This document shows positions 54,134 to 63,800 of a stretch of 64,000 nt of DNA, one piece after another. Where the stretch lies: positions 124,001-188,000 of the forward strand of contig NZ_JBFAPA010000016.1 in assembly GCF_040675465.1 (NCBI RefSeq), written 5' to 3'. Made by a program: the position numbers and the translations under genes. Position 1 is the stretch's first letter; each line of letters begins with the position of its first letter. Origin of the DNA: Kibdelosporangium sp040675465 (GTDB taxonomy: Bacteria > Actinomycetota > Actinomycetes > Mycobacteriales > Pseudonocardiaceae). The notes under the pieces are model-generated. The model made no database searches. It was given only the letters and a program-made list of their open reading frames with translations, and had not been told where the DNA came from.

Positions 54134-54870
54134 CGCCGCTGATCGAGTTGCAGGCCATCACCAAGGTGCTGCGCGGGCAGAAGGAGCCGCGGACCATCCT
54201 GGCGGGCGTGGACCTGACCGTCCACAGTGGAGAAAGTGTGGCCATCCTCGGCCGGTCCGGCTCGGGAAAGTCCACTTTGCTCAGCCTGATCGGGTTGTTC
54301 GACCGGCCGGACACCGGCACGTACCTGCTGGGCGGCGACGACATCTCCCGCGTCTCCGAGCGGCGGGCGGCGGCGTTGCGCAGTGAGCGGTTCGGGTTCG
54401 TGTTCCAGCGGTTCTTTCTTCTGAAGAACCTCACTGCGGCGCAGAACGTGGCGATGGCGTTGGTCAACGGCCAGGGCTGGCTGCCGCGGCGCAAGCGCCG
54501 GGCGCGCGTGATGACGGCGTTGGAGCAGGTCGGGATCGCGCATCTCGCCAAGCACAAGCCGCCGCGGTTATCCGGTGGTGAGCAGCAGCGGGTCGCGATC
54601 GCGCGGGCTTTGGTGCGGGAGCCGCAGATCATCCTGGCGGATGAGCCGACCGGTGCGTTGGACACCGAGACGGGGAACCTGGTGGTGGATGCTCTGCAGT
54701 CGACCACCGCGCGGGGGTGTGGGCTGATTCTGGTGACGCACGACCGGGATCACGCGGCTCGGATGGGGCGGGTGCTGCGGTTGACCGACGGCCGGCTCGG
54801 AACGGCTTCTCCTTTGGGAGCCGCTTCGGCTTCGGCTTCTGCTTCGGGGTCTGCGCAGGTGGGCGTGTGA
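54130..54870 (+). CDS. ABC transporter ATPase, MacB/LolD-like
   Basis: A 246-residue ATPase. Walker A is AILGRSGSGKSTLLSLI, the Q-loop is FVFQRFFLLKNLTAAQNV, the signature is LSGGEQQRVAIARALV, Walker B is IILADEPTGALD, and the H-loop is LVTHDRDHA. It belongs to the MacB/LolD/FtsE group that powers substrate extrusion or lipoprotein release via FtsX-type permeases. A low-complexity Ala/Ser tail (GAASASASASGSAQ) ends the protein. It overlaps both neighbours by four bases. Confidence 0.95.
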   Translation: MTPLIELQAITKVLRGQKEPRTILAGVDLTVHSGESVAILGRSGSGKSTLLSLIGLFDRPDTGTYLLGGDDISRVSERRAAALRSERFGFVFQRFFLLKNLTAAQNVAMALVNGQGWLPRRKRRARVMTALEQVGIAHLAKHKPPRLSGGEQQRVAIARALVREPQIILADEPTGALDTETGNLVVDALQSTTARGCGLILVTHDRDHAARMGRVLRLTDGRLGTASPLGAASASASASGSAQVGV

Positions 54871-56174
54871 TCGGGCTGTCCGGACGGTTGCGGTCCGCTC
54901 TCATCATCGGCGGGCAGGGAATTCGGGCCCGCAAGCTGCGCACTTTGTTGTCGATGCTGTCGCTTTTCCTCGGGGTGCTCGCGGTCGTGGCGGTGCAGAC
55001 CGGGTCGGAGTTCGCGCAGCGGGAGTTGTTGAACGACGCCGAACTGCGGATGGCCAAGGACGGCACGCTGCAGATGTACCTGCCGCCGGATGAGAAGGTC
55101 GCGCCGATCGTGCTGGACGCGTTGCGCGGGCGGCCTGACGCGGTGGCGACGATGCAGGTGCAGGCGACTATTGGTGAGCCGAATGTGTCGCCGGTGAACC
55201 CGGGTGGGGCGCCTTTCGATCAGCGCGGCGGGGGTGGGCCTCGGTTCGTGTGCCGGTCGAATGGTGAGTGCGGCGAGGACACCTCGGCTCCGGTGCCTCC
55301 TGGTCAGGCTATTGAGCTTTCGCTGGTGGCTTTGTCTGGGGATGTTCGGGAGTTCCGGCCGTTTCGGCATGACTCGGGGGCGTGGCTGGACTTCGCGTCG
55401 TCGCCTTCTTATGCGCCGCGAATCGTGTTGAACAAGGAGGCGGCTAAGGGGTTCAACCGCTACCACGTGCCCGCCCAGATGCGTGTTCCCGGAGCGACTG
55501 CTGACTCCACCCCCAGAATCATGGGCGTGATCGACGACGGCGACTCATATCAGCCGACAGCCTATGTTCGTGTGGATGAGTTGCTGAACTGGATGCCTGC
55601 TACGGGGTTGGGGCAGAACAGCTATCGCGGTGGGATGACTCTGTTGCTGTCGCCGACCGCGACTGATGTTGAGCAGACGATTCGCGCCCGTCTGACTGCG
55701 GCGGGAGTAGATGCTCGCAGCATCCATACTCAGACGATCAACTCGCATGAGGATGTCGAATCGCAGCTGGCCCTGATGCGGCTGATATTCCTGGGGATGG
55801 CCGGGTTGGTGCTTTTGATCGGGACCGCGGGGATTCTCAACGTTGGGCTTGCGACCGTTGGTGAGCGCATCGAGGAGTTCGCCCTCCGCCGGGCTGTTGG
55901 GACTCCTCGGGTTCTGCTGGCGGGCATCGTCCTGGCGGAGACCCTGTTGACTGGTCTCATGACCGCCGCTGCCGCCATCGGCGTGGGAGCCCTCGGACTC
56001 CGCTTCGGGGCTTCTTTGTTCGCTGGGCGGTTCCCCTCTTTGCGGACTATCGACTTTCCTTGGCAGGCTGGGGTGGCCGGCGTGATCGCTGGGCTCGTTG
56101 CCGGGCTGTTGGGTGGGCTGATTCCTGCGATCCGGGCTGCGCGGATTCCTATCGCGACCGTTATGCGCGCCTAG
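54867..56174 (+). CDS. ABC transporter permease, FtsX/MacB-type
   Basis: A 435-residue permease from GTG 54867. One N-terminal helix (LRTLLSMLSLFLGVLAVVAV), a large extracytoplasmic domain with a few Cys (residues about 60-300), and a final three-helix bundle with LATVGERIEEFALRRAVGTP, the coupling helix typical of FtsX permeases. It completes the tripartite MacAB-like system. Codons in its second half use T and A more often in third position than the upstream genes do. Confidence 0.92.
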   Translation: MIGLSGRLRSALIIGGQGIRARKLRTLLSMLSLFLGVLAVVAVQTGSEFAQRELLNDAELRMAKDGTLQMYLPPDEKVAPIVLDALRGRPDAVATMQVQATIGEPNVSPVNPGGAPFDQRGGGGPRFVCRSNGECGEDTSAPVPPGQAIELSLVALSGDVREFRPFRHDSGAWLDFASSPSYAPRIVLNKEAAKGFNRYHVPAQMRVPGATADSTPRIMGVIDDGDSYQPTAYVRVDELLNWMPATGLGQNSYRGGMTLLLSPTATDVEQTIRARLTAAGVDARSIHTQTINSHEDVESQLALMRLIFLGMAGLVLLIGTAGILNVGLATVGERIEEFALRRAVGTPRVLLAGIVLAETLLTGLMTAAAAIGVGALGLRFGASLFAGRFPSLRTIDFPWQAGVAGVIAGLVAGLLGGLIPAIRAARIPIATVMRA

Positions 56175-56377
56175 GCGCGGGGCCTTAGGTCGACGTGGGG
56201 CACGCGCAGTTCGCTTGTCGGGGCGGCTTGGGCTTCCAGGGCGCCTGTTGGTCAGGCAGGAAGCACCTGGCATCCGCTGGTCGTCGTGTGACTGTTCGCC
56301 CTTCGTGGCATCGAACCCGCCAACAGCATCAGCTTAATGGCGTCGCCTACTGAGCCTCGCGCTTGTGTCTGGGTCGC

Positions 56378-57286
56378 TCAGTCTGACTTGTTCTGCTCTG
56401 CGAGGTAACGTTCCAGCTCCGCGCCCAGCTCGTCGGCGGAGGGGATGCTGTCGGGGTCCATGAGGAGGTTCTTTTCTTTGTCCTTGGCGTCTATGAAAGC
56501 GTCGTACTGGCGCTCGAGGGAGGCCACGATCTCGGCTACCTGGTCGGACTCGCTGACTTGGCGCTGGATTTCGGCGTCGGCGCGGCGCGAGGCTTCCGTG
56601 AGGGTGGTGGCGGGGAGGACCAGGTTTGTGGCTTTGGTGATCGCGTCGAGGAGGACCAGGGCGGCGGCTGGGTAGGTCGACTGCGTCAGGTAGTGGGGGA
56701 CGTGGGCGGCGAAGCCCATGGCGTCGTGGCGGGCTTGGCCGAGGCGGTATTCGAGCAGTCCGGACACGTTGCCGGGGACTTGGACTCGGTTGAAGAAGGT
56801 TTCGTAGCCCGAGACGAGGTCTGTGCGGGTCGCGTGGGCCGTCACCCCGAGGGGGCGGGTGTGGGGGATGCCCATCGGGATGCCGTGGAAGCCCACCGTG
56901 AGGCGGACGCCCCAGCGGTCGATCAGCTGGCGCACCGCGTCGGTGAACGCCTCCCAGCGGAAGTCCGGTTCGGGGCCCGTGAGCAGGAGGAAGGGGGTGT
57001 CCGTCGCGTCGTGCATCAGGTGCACGGCCAGCTCGGGGGCCTGGTAGTCCTCCCAGTGGTCCGACGCGAAGGTCATCATCGGGCGCCGCGAGCGGTAGTC
57101 CAGGAGGGTGTCCAGGTCGAACCGCGCGACGACCCGGTGGGTGTGCGCGGACAGCAGCTCCCCGACCAGGGTCGCGCCCGCCGAACCCGCGTCCATGAAG
57201 CCGTCGAGGTGGTGCAGCAGGACGGCTCCCGTCAGGTCGGGCACATCCGAGTCGACCTCGTACAAGTTCTCCGGCTCCAGCACCAC
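56378..57286 (-). CDS. PAC2 family protein
   Basis: A 302-residue protein with the PAC2 (proteasome assembly chaperone 2-like) fold: LLHHLDGFMDAGSAGATLVG near the N-terminus and PHYLTQSTYPAAALVLLDAI in the middle are typical. Actinomycetes carry a 20S proteasome and Pup, and PAC2-like proteins are widespread in them with unknown function. GTG 57286 has GGAGG upstream. The C-terminal 60 residues (EIQRQVSESDQVAEIVASLE) are a charged helix. No partner gene adjacent. Confidence 0.85.
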   Translation of the reverse strand: MVLEPENLYEVDSDVPDLTGAVLLHHLDGFMDAGSAGATLVGELLSAHTHRVVARFDLDTLLDYRSRRPMMTFASDHWEDYQAPELAVHLMHDATDTPFLLLTGPEPDFRWEAFTDAVRQLIDRWGVRLTVGFHGIPMGIPHTRPLGVTAHATRTDLVSGYETFFNRVQVPGNVSGLLEYRLGQARHDAMGFAAHVPHYLTQSTYPAAALVLLDAITKATNLVLPATTLTEASRRADAEIQRQVSESDQVAEIVASLERQYDAFIDAKDKEKNLLMDPDSIPSADELGAELERYLAEQNKSD

Positions 57287-57378
57287 GGGCCTCCAAGCAC
57301 GCCGCGTTCACTTCACGTCAACTATTACAACGCGCGGTTCACCCATATCCATTCCGGCTCGCGGGAAACAGGGGATCG

Positions 57379-60300
57379 CTAGGGGTGATCAATCTCACCG
57401 GTGAAACTCCAGCGCCCGGCGGGCGCCAGGTGGACCTGGAAACCGGGCTCGGCGCGCAGGAAACGCGTGCCACTTGGCGCGCTGGCCACGCCCGGCACGG
57501 AGACCTCCGCGGTCGAGCCGACGGGCACCTGCACGGTGAGGTGGAACGTGCGGCCGACGACGTTCCACGCCACGGACGCGTCCCCGCGCACGGTCCGGAT
57601 CGACGCCTGCGCCCAGCTCACGCCCACCCGCGCGTCCGGCCGGACGGTGAACCGCTGGTACCCGGCGTCCCCCGGGCGCAGTCCAGCAACGTTCTCGTAC
57701 AGCCATTGCACGACCGTTCCCTGGAAGTAATGGTCCCGTGAACGCGAGGTCGCCGGCCACATCTCCCACATGGTGTCGGCGCCCTGGTCGAACCAGTACC
57801 CCCAGCTGGGGTAGGTCCGCTGGGTCGCGATGGCGTAGGCGACATCCGCGTGGCCGTGGGCGGCGAGCACCGGCAGCAGGACGCTCGTGCCCAGCGCGCC
57901 GGTGTTCAGGTGGTTGCCGCGCGCCCGGATGTCCCCCACCAGGTGCGTCACCACGGAATCCACCGAACCCGGTGGGACAAGGCCGAACATCAACGGGATC
58001 GCGTTGGAGGTCTGCCGGTAGTCCGGGTCCTTCGCGGTCCGATAGCGGCCATCCTGCAGAAAAGTCGCGTTCAACGCGTCCTTGCAGGCTTGGGCGACTC
58101 CGCGATACCGGGTGGCGACATCGTTGTGCCCCAGCATCTCCCCCAGCTCGGCGGTACTGATCAAGGACCGGTGCAGGTAAGCCGTCGCAGTCAGACGCGT
58201 GTCCTCGGGCGGGTTTCCGCCGTAGCCGGGCGGCAGGTAATCGCCCAAAGCCGTGATCGCCAGGTTGTTCTGCAGACGCGCGATCTCCCAGTCGAGATAC
58301 CTGGTCAGTGGGCCCCAATGCTCGGCGACCACGGCGGCGTCACCGTAGATCCGGTACATCTGCCTGAGCAGGAACGGATACACCGTCGTCCACTCTGGCG
58401 ACGGCCCCAGATCACCATATCCCCAGCCACCGCTCGGCACGATCACCGGCAGCTGCCCGGCGTCGGTCTGGCTGTCCTTCAAGTCCCGCAACCACTTGGT
58501 CAGGAACCGTGGCACACCATAGGCGAACATCATCGTCGGCGCACCAAGTTGCGCGTCGCCGGTCCAGCCGTTCTTCTCGTACATCGGGGTATCGGTGGGA
58601 ATGCCGTGCATGTTGTTCTGCAGGGTCCGGCGCATCGCCCGGTCGAGTTGTTCGAAGAACGGCTCGGAACACCGGAAAGTCCCGGTCTCCGGCACTTTCG
58701 TGTGCACAACGCGGCCTTCGACGAGACCCGGCTTGGCCCCGGTGATCTGGACATACCGGAAACCCTTGTAGGAGAACCGCGGCTCCCAAGTTTCCGAACC
58801 CGTCCCCGCGCAGATGTATTCGTCGGTCTGGTGCCGCCCGGGCACGAGGTTGTTCTCCCACACGACCGTTCCGTCGGCGTTCAGCTTCTCCCCGTGCTGC
58901 AGGCGGACAACGGTTCCCGAGGGCGCGGTCACCGTGAGCCGGGTCCAGCCTGCCATCGTGCGACCCATGTCCGCGATCCACAGGCCCGGCTTGAGCTCCG
59001 TGACCGTTGCCGTGACCGTTTCAACAACCTCGATCGGCTCGTGCTGCTGCGCCACGAGCGTCCCCTGTGGACTGTCGACGATCTGGACGGGCCGCCACGC
59101 GAGAGTCTTTCGAGCGTCGTAGGTTTCTCCCGCGTACTGGGAGTTGGTAATGGTGCGGCTGTCGGCGATCTGCCAGTCCGAGCCGGTGGCGATGGTCGCG
59201 TGCGTGCCGTCGGTGTAGTCGATCTCCAGTTGTGCCAGCAGTTTCGGCTCACCGCGCCAGCTCGGCCGGTGCCAGTTCCAGACGTTGGGCGTGGTCATCG
59301 CGTAGAACCCACGGCCCAGTGTCACTTCGATGGCGTTCCCGCCGGACGTCAAAAGCGTTGTAACGTCGTGGGTCGCGTAAAGAACGGTCTTGTTGTAGTT
59401 GGTGTAGCCAGGGTCAAGGACCTGGGCGCCCACGCGCTTTCCGTTGATGACGGCCTCGTAGTAGGCCAAGCCGCTGATGTACAACCGAGCGGACGAAACC
59501 GTCTTGCCCACAGCGAACTCCTTGCGCAACACCGGAGCCGGAGCCTCCGGTGCGCGCACGGACACGTTCGCGCCCCACAATCCTTGGCCGTAAGGCGCGA
59601 GCACGGCGACCGGAGACCAGGCGCTGTCGTCGAACCCCGGCTGCTGCCACCCGCTTTGCTCGGTGTCCGTGACCTTCCAGCGAGCGTCGGTCACGAGCAC
59701 GTTCTGCCCGTTGACAATCACCCGCACCAACAGCCCGGCCGGGTTGCCGGACCCGCTCGACCCGCGGTTGGTGGCGACGGCCGCGAGCACGATCCGGCCC
59801 TGCACCGGGACTTCCGCCAGCAACCCGGTGCGCCAGCTATCGGTGGCCTCCGGCGCGTTCAGGACCTGTTGCCCATCAACGTAAAGCGTGAAGTCGTCGT
59901 CCGCGGTGGCGACGATCGTGGCCGTGCCGGCCGGAACGTCGCCGGCGGCACGGAACCAGCGCGGACCGATGGGCGCGGTCGACGTCGTGGCGCCCGGCGA
60001 CCAGATCCAGGAGGCGCCGTCCAACCCGGGCGGGGCCGCCGGTGCGGCGGAACCGATCCAGCACGCCTGCCACGGCGTGCCCAGGAACCCGGTCTCCCAC
60101 CAGCTCAGCGAGCTCCAGTCCGACGCCCGGTCGCGCGGATCCCACACCCGCACCTGCCACGAGTACCGGGTGTGCGGCCGCAACGGCGGTCCGGCATAAG
60201 GGACATTGACCGACTGGTCGCAGCAAACCTTGCCAGAGTCCCAGACCCCGTTCACCCGAACCTGATAGGCCGTCTGCCGCAGGCCGTTCGCCTCCGCACC

Positions 60301-60483
60301 GAGCACCCACGACAACCGGGGCACCGCAACATCGGTCCCCAGCAACGTATCCGCGTACTCGACGGCCACCCGGTCAACGGACAACGCCCCCACGACCCGG
60401 TCCATGCTGCGCCCGAATGCCAGCCCACCAGTCGACACTGCAGCCCCCCGCAGGAAAACGCGCCTGTTCACACCCTCGCCCAT
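57379..60483 (-). CDS. Secreted alpha-L-rhamnosidase, GH78
   Basis: A 1034-residue enzyme from ATG 60483 (AGGAG upstream). The first 30 residues are a Tat signal (NRRVFLRGAAVSTGGLAFG, twin Arg). Fibronectin-like N-domain (PRLSWVLGAEANGLRQTAYQ), rhamnosidase N and catalytic (alpha/alpha)6 domains and C-terminal beta-sandwich follow. The catalytic region includes EKNGWTGDAQLGAPTMMF with the conserved Asp. GH78 releases terminal alpha-L-rhamnose by inversion. Export through Tat and a LacI-type operator suggest plant-glycan scavenging. No rhamnose transporter is adjacent. Confidence 0.95.
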   Translation of the reverse strand: MGEGVNRRVFLRGAAVSTGGLAFGRSMDRVVGALSVDRVAVEYADTLLGTDVAVPRLSWVLGAEANGLRQTAYQVRVNGVWDSGKVCCDQSVNVPYAGPPLRPHTRYSWQVRVWDPRDRASDWSSLSWWETGFLGTPWQACWIGSAAPAAPPGLDGASWIWSPGATTSTAPIGPRWFRAAGDVPAGTATIVATADDDFTLYVDGQQVLNAPEATDSWRTGLLAEVPVQGRIVLAAVATNRGSSGSGNPAGLLVRVIVNGQNVLVTDARWKVTDTEQSGWQQPGFDDSAWSPVAVLAPYGQGLWGANVSVRAPEAPAPVLRKEFAVGKTVSSARLYISGLAYYEAVINGKRVGAQVLDPGYTNYNKTVLYATHDVTTLLTSGGNAIEVTLGRGFYAMTTPNVWNWHRPSWRGEPKLLAQLEIDYTDGTHATIATGSDWQIADSRTITNSQYAGETYDARKTLAWRPVQIVDSPQGTLVAQQHEPIEVVETVTATVTELKPGLWIADMGRTMAGWTRLTVTAPSGTVVRLQHGEKLNADGTVVWENNLVPGRHQTDEYICAGTGSETWEPRFSYKGFRYVQITGAKPGLVEGRVVHTKVPETGTFRCSEPFFEQLDRAMRRTLQNNMHGIPTDTPMYEKNGWTGDAQLGAPTMMFAYGVPRFLTKWLRDLKDSQTDAGQLPVIVPSGGWGYGDLGPSPEWTTVYPFLLRQMYRIYGDAAVVAEHWGPLTRYLDWEIARLQNNLAITALGDYLPPGYGGNPPEDTRLTATAYLHRSLISTAELGEMLGHNDVATRYRGVAQACKDALNATFLQDGRYRTAKDPDYRQTSNAIPLMFGLVPPGSVDSVVTHLVGDIRARGNHLNTGALGTSVLLPVLAAHGHADVAYAIATQRTYPSWGYWFDQGADTMWEMWPATSRSRDHYFQGTVVQWLYENVAGLRPGDAGYQRFTVRPDARVGVSWAQASIRTVRGDASVAWNVVGRTFHLTVQVPVGSTAEVSVPGVASAPSGTRFLRAEPGFQVHLAPAGRWSFTGEIDHP

Positions 60484-60516
60484 CGTTCCACTCCTCACTG
60501 AAAAGTCGACTCAGAG

Positions 60517-60530
60517 TTGAAACGTTTCAA
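60517..60530. promoter_or_regulatory. TTGAAACGTTTCAA palindrome, LacI-family operator
   Basis: A perfect 14-bp palindrome with central CG, typical of LacI/CcpA-family operators, 34 bp upstream of the rhamnosidase start. It probably mediates sugar-dependent repression of the enzyme. No LacI gene lies in the visible neighbourhood. Confidence 0.75.
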
Positions 60531-60897
60531 TAGCGCCGGGTCCATCGTACGGTCGAACCACTGAACGGCACAAGAAACGGGCGGGCCGCAGTGAGACAGG
60601 GTTTTGTCAATGGTGCCAACGCGATCCAATGAAAGGCGCCGGGCCGGTAGTCCACATCGTGGAACGACGTGCTGCGATGCGACACCCTGGAAAGCCAGGT
60701 GTCAACAGATGCGTGGGATTTCCCACGTGACATCAGGTATAACCGTGTGTTCACATTACTGTCATGAGAACGCCGGGATGACCTCCCGGCCTTCCCTGCG
60801 CTGACTGGCGTCCCGTCATCCGGGATACAGCACCACCACCATCTCGCACAACGACGTGCGGCACCAGCCCCATTCATATTCTGGGAGGGCCGCTGCT
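60531..60897. other. Intergenic region with multiple hairpins upstream of gltB
   Basis: No convincing gene is seen here. The region contains a bulged hairpin GACACC...GGTGTC (60681-60703), the palindrome CGTGGGA-TT-TCCCACG (60712-60727), a hairpin GCCGGG-N7-CCCGGC (60772-60790), and CCCG-N5-CGGG (60812-60824). They lie before the gltB ribosome-binding site GGGAGG. These may form an operator for a nitrogen regulator plus a structured leader RNA. Promoters for both directions must lie here. Confidence 0.6.
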
Positions 60898-63800
60898 GTG
60901 ACCCGTTCCAAGACCGAGGGCCTGTACGACGAGCAGTACGGGCACGACGCCTGCGGGGTGTCGTTCGTCGCCGATCTCGCCGGCCGCAGAAGTCACGACA
61001 TCGTCGCGAAAGCGCTCACCGCGCTGCGGAATCTCGAGCACCGGGGCGCCAGGGGCGCGGAACCCGACACCGGCGACGGCGCCGGGCTGCTGATCCAGGT
61101 GCCGCACGAGTTCTTCGCCGGAGTCGTGGACTTCCCGCTCCCCCAGGCGGGTGAGTACATCGTCGGGATCGCTTTCCTGCCGGTGGACGCCGAAGCCCGC
61201 GCCGAGGCGGTCGCCAGAGCCGAGGCCATCGCGGCCGAGGAGGGCGCCCGGGTCCTGGGCTGGCGTGATCTCCCGGTGGACGCCCAGCACGTCGGTCCCA
61301 CCGCGGCGACCGCGATGCCGGTCTTCCAGCAGCTGTTCCTCACCGCCGACAACGGGCTCACCGGGCTTGCGTTGGAGCGCTTGGCGTTCTGCGTCCGCAA
61401 GCGGGTCGAGCACGCAACGGACATCTACTTCCCCAGCCTGTCCTCGCGAACGATCGTTTACAAGGGCATGCTGACCGAGACCCAGGTCGACCGGTTCTTC
61501 CCCGACCTCACCGACGAGCGGGTGGCCTCCGCGATCGGCCTGGTGCACTCCCGGTTCTCCACCAACACCTTCCCCTCCTGGCCGCTGGCGCACCCGTACC
61601 GGTACGTCGCCCACAACGGCGAGATCAACACGTTGCGTGGCAACCGCAACTGGATGGACGCACGCGAGTCGATGCTCGTAAGTGACGTCATTCCTGGGGA
61701 TCTGCAGCGGATCCTGCCGGTGATCACCCGTGGTGCCAGTGACTCCGCGTCGTTCGACGAGGTGCTCGAGCTGCTCCACCTGGGCGGCCGCAGCCTGCCG
61801 CACGCGGTGCTGATGATGATCCCGGAGGCATGGGAGAACCACGAGGAGATGGACCCGGCCCGCCGGGCCTTCTACGAGTACCACTCCACCCTGATGGAGC
61901 CGTGGGACGGGCCCGCGCTGGTCGCGTTCACCGACGGCTCGCTGATCGGTGCCGTGCTGGACCGCAACGGCCTGCGCCCGGCCCGCTACTGGGTCACCGA
62001 GGACGGTCTGGTCGTGCTGGGCAGCGAGGCCGGCCTGCTCGAGCTGGAGCCCTCCTCGGTGGTCCGCAAGGGCCGCCTGGAGCCCGGCCGGATGTTCCTT
62101 GTGGACACCGTGTCGCACCGGATCATCGACGACGACGAGATCAAGAACGAGCTCGCCGCCGAGCACCCGTACGACGAATGGCTGCACGCCGGCATCATCC
62201 GGCTCGACGAGCTGCCGCCGCGCGAGCGTGAGGTACCGACGCACGCCTCGCTGGTCCGCCGCCAGCAGGCGTTCGGGTACACCGAGGAGGAGCTGAACGT
62301 CCTCCTGCGCCCGATGGCGGCCACCGGCGGCGAACCGATCGGCTCGATGGGCAACGACTCGCCGCTGGCGCCGTTGTCCGAGCGGCCACGGCAGCTGTTC
62401 GACTACTTCACCCAGCTGTTCGCTCAGGTGACCAACCCGCCGCTGGACTCCATCCGCGAGGAACTGATCACCTCGCTGCACACGTCCGTCGGCTCGGAAC
62501 CCAACCTGCTGTCCACGATCCCGGGCGCCTGCCGGCGGATCACGTTGTCGTTCCCGGTGTTGGACAACGACGACCTCGCCAAGATCGTGCACATCAACGA
62601 CGACGGCGACATGCCCGGCTTCCGGACGTTCACGGCACGCGGAACGTACGAGGTGAACGGTGGCGGGGCGGCGTTGCGGCGCAGGCTGGACGAGATCCGT
62701 GCCGAGGTGTCCGACGCCATCGAGCAGGGCGCGCGGCTGATCGTGCTGTCCGACCGAGGTGTGGACGACGGCCACGCGCCGATCCCGTCGCTGTTGCTGA
62801 CCGGAGCGGTGCACCACCACCTGATCCGCGAGAAGACCCGTACCCGGGTCGGGTTGCTCGTGGAGGCCGGGGATGCCCGCGAGGTGCACCACATCGCGCT
62901 GCTGATCGGGTACGGCGCCGCCGCGGTGAACCCGTACCTGGCCATGGCGAGCGTCGAGGAGATGGTGCTGCCGGAGCTGTCCGGCACGGCCACCCGCAAC
63001 CTGATCAAGGCGCTGGGCAAGGGTGTCCGCAAGACCATGTCCAAGATGGGCGTGTCCACAGTGGCCTCCTACACCGGCGCGCAGATCTTCGAAGCGATCG
63101 GCCTGGGCGACGAGGTCATCGACAGCTGTTTCACCGGAACCACCTCCCGCCTCGGCGGGGTCGGGTTCGACGTGCTGGCCGAGGAAGTGGCCCAGCGGCA
63201 CCGCAAGGCCTTCCCGCCGGACGGGGTCCGCGCCAGCCATCGCGAGCTGGACACCGGCGGCGACTACCAGTGGCGCCGCGAGGGCGAGGCGCACCTGTTC
63301 AACCCGCAGACGGTGTTCAAGCTCCAGCACTCCACCCGCTCTGGGCGCTACGAGATCTTCAAGGAGTACACCAAGGCGGTCGACGACCAGTCCAAGCGGC
63401 TGATGACGCTGCGCGGCCTGTTCGACTTCAAGGAGCGCACCCCCGTTCCCATCGAGGAGGTCGAGCCGGTCAGCGACATCGTCAAGCGGTTCGCCACCGG
63501 TGCCATCTCCTACGGCTCGATCTCCAAGGAGATGCACGAGGTCCTGGCGATCGCGATGAACCGGCTCGGCGGCAAGTCGAACACCGGCGAGGGCGGCGAG
63601 GACCCGGACCGTTACACCCAGGACGCCAACGGCGACCTGCGCCGCTCGGCGATCAAGCAGGTCGCGAGTGGACGGTTCGGCGTGACCAGCGAGTACCTGG
63701 TGAACGCGGACGACCTGCAGATCAAGATGGCCCAGGGCGCCAAGCCCGGCGAGGGCGGCCAGCTGCCCGGCGCCAAGGTGTACCCGTGGATCGCCCGCAC

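Noticed and set aside
56175..56377. Possible RNA gene in the 203-bp gap before the PAC2 gene
   Set aside because: A GGGTTCGAT-like stretch on the minus strand lacks pairing arms; no clear hairpin or open frame was found. I see nothing supportable here.
60527..60877. 116-codon minus frame between rhamnosidase and gltB
   Set aside because: Trp/Cys/Arg-rich atypical composition, no ribosome-binding site, and it covers the palindromes of the promoter region.
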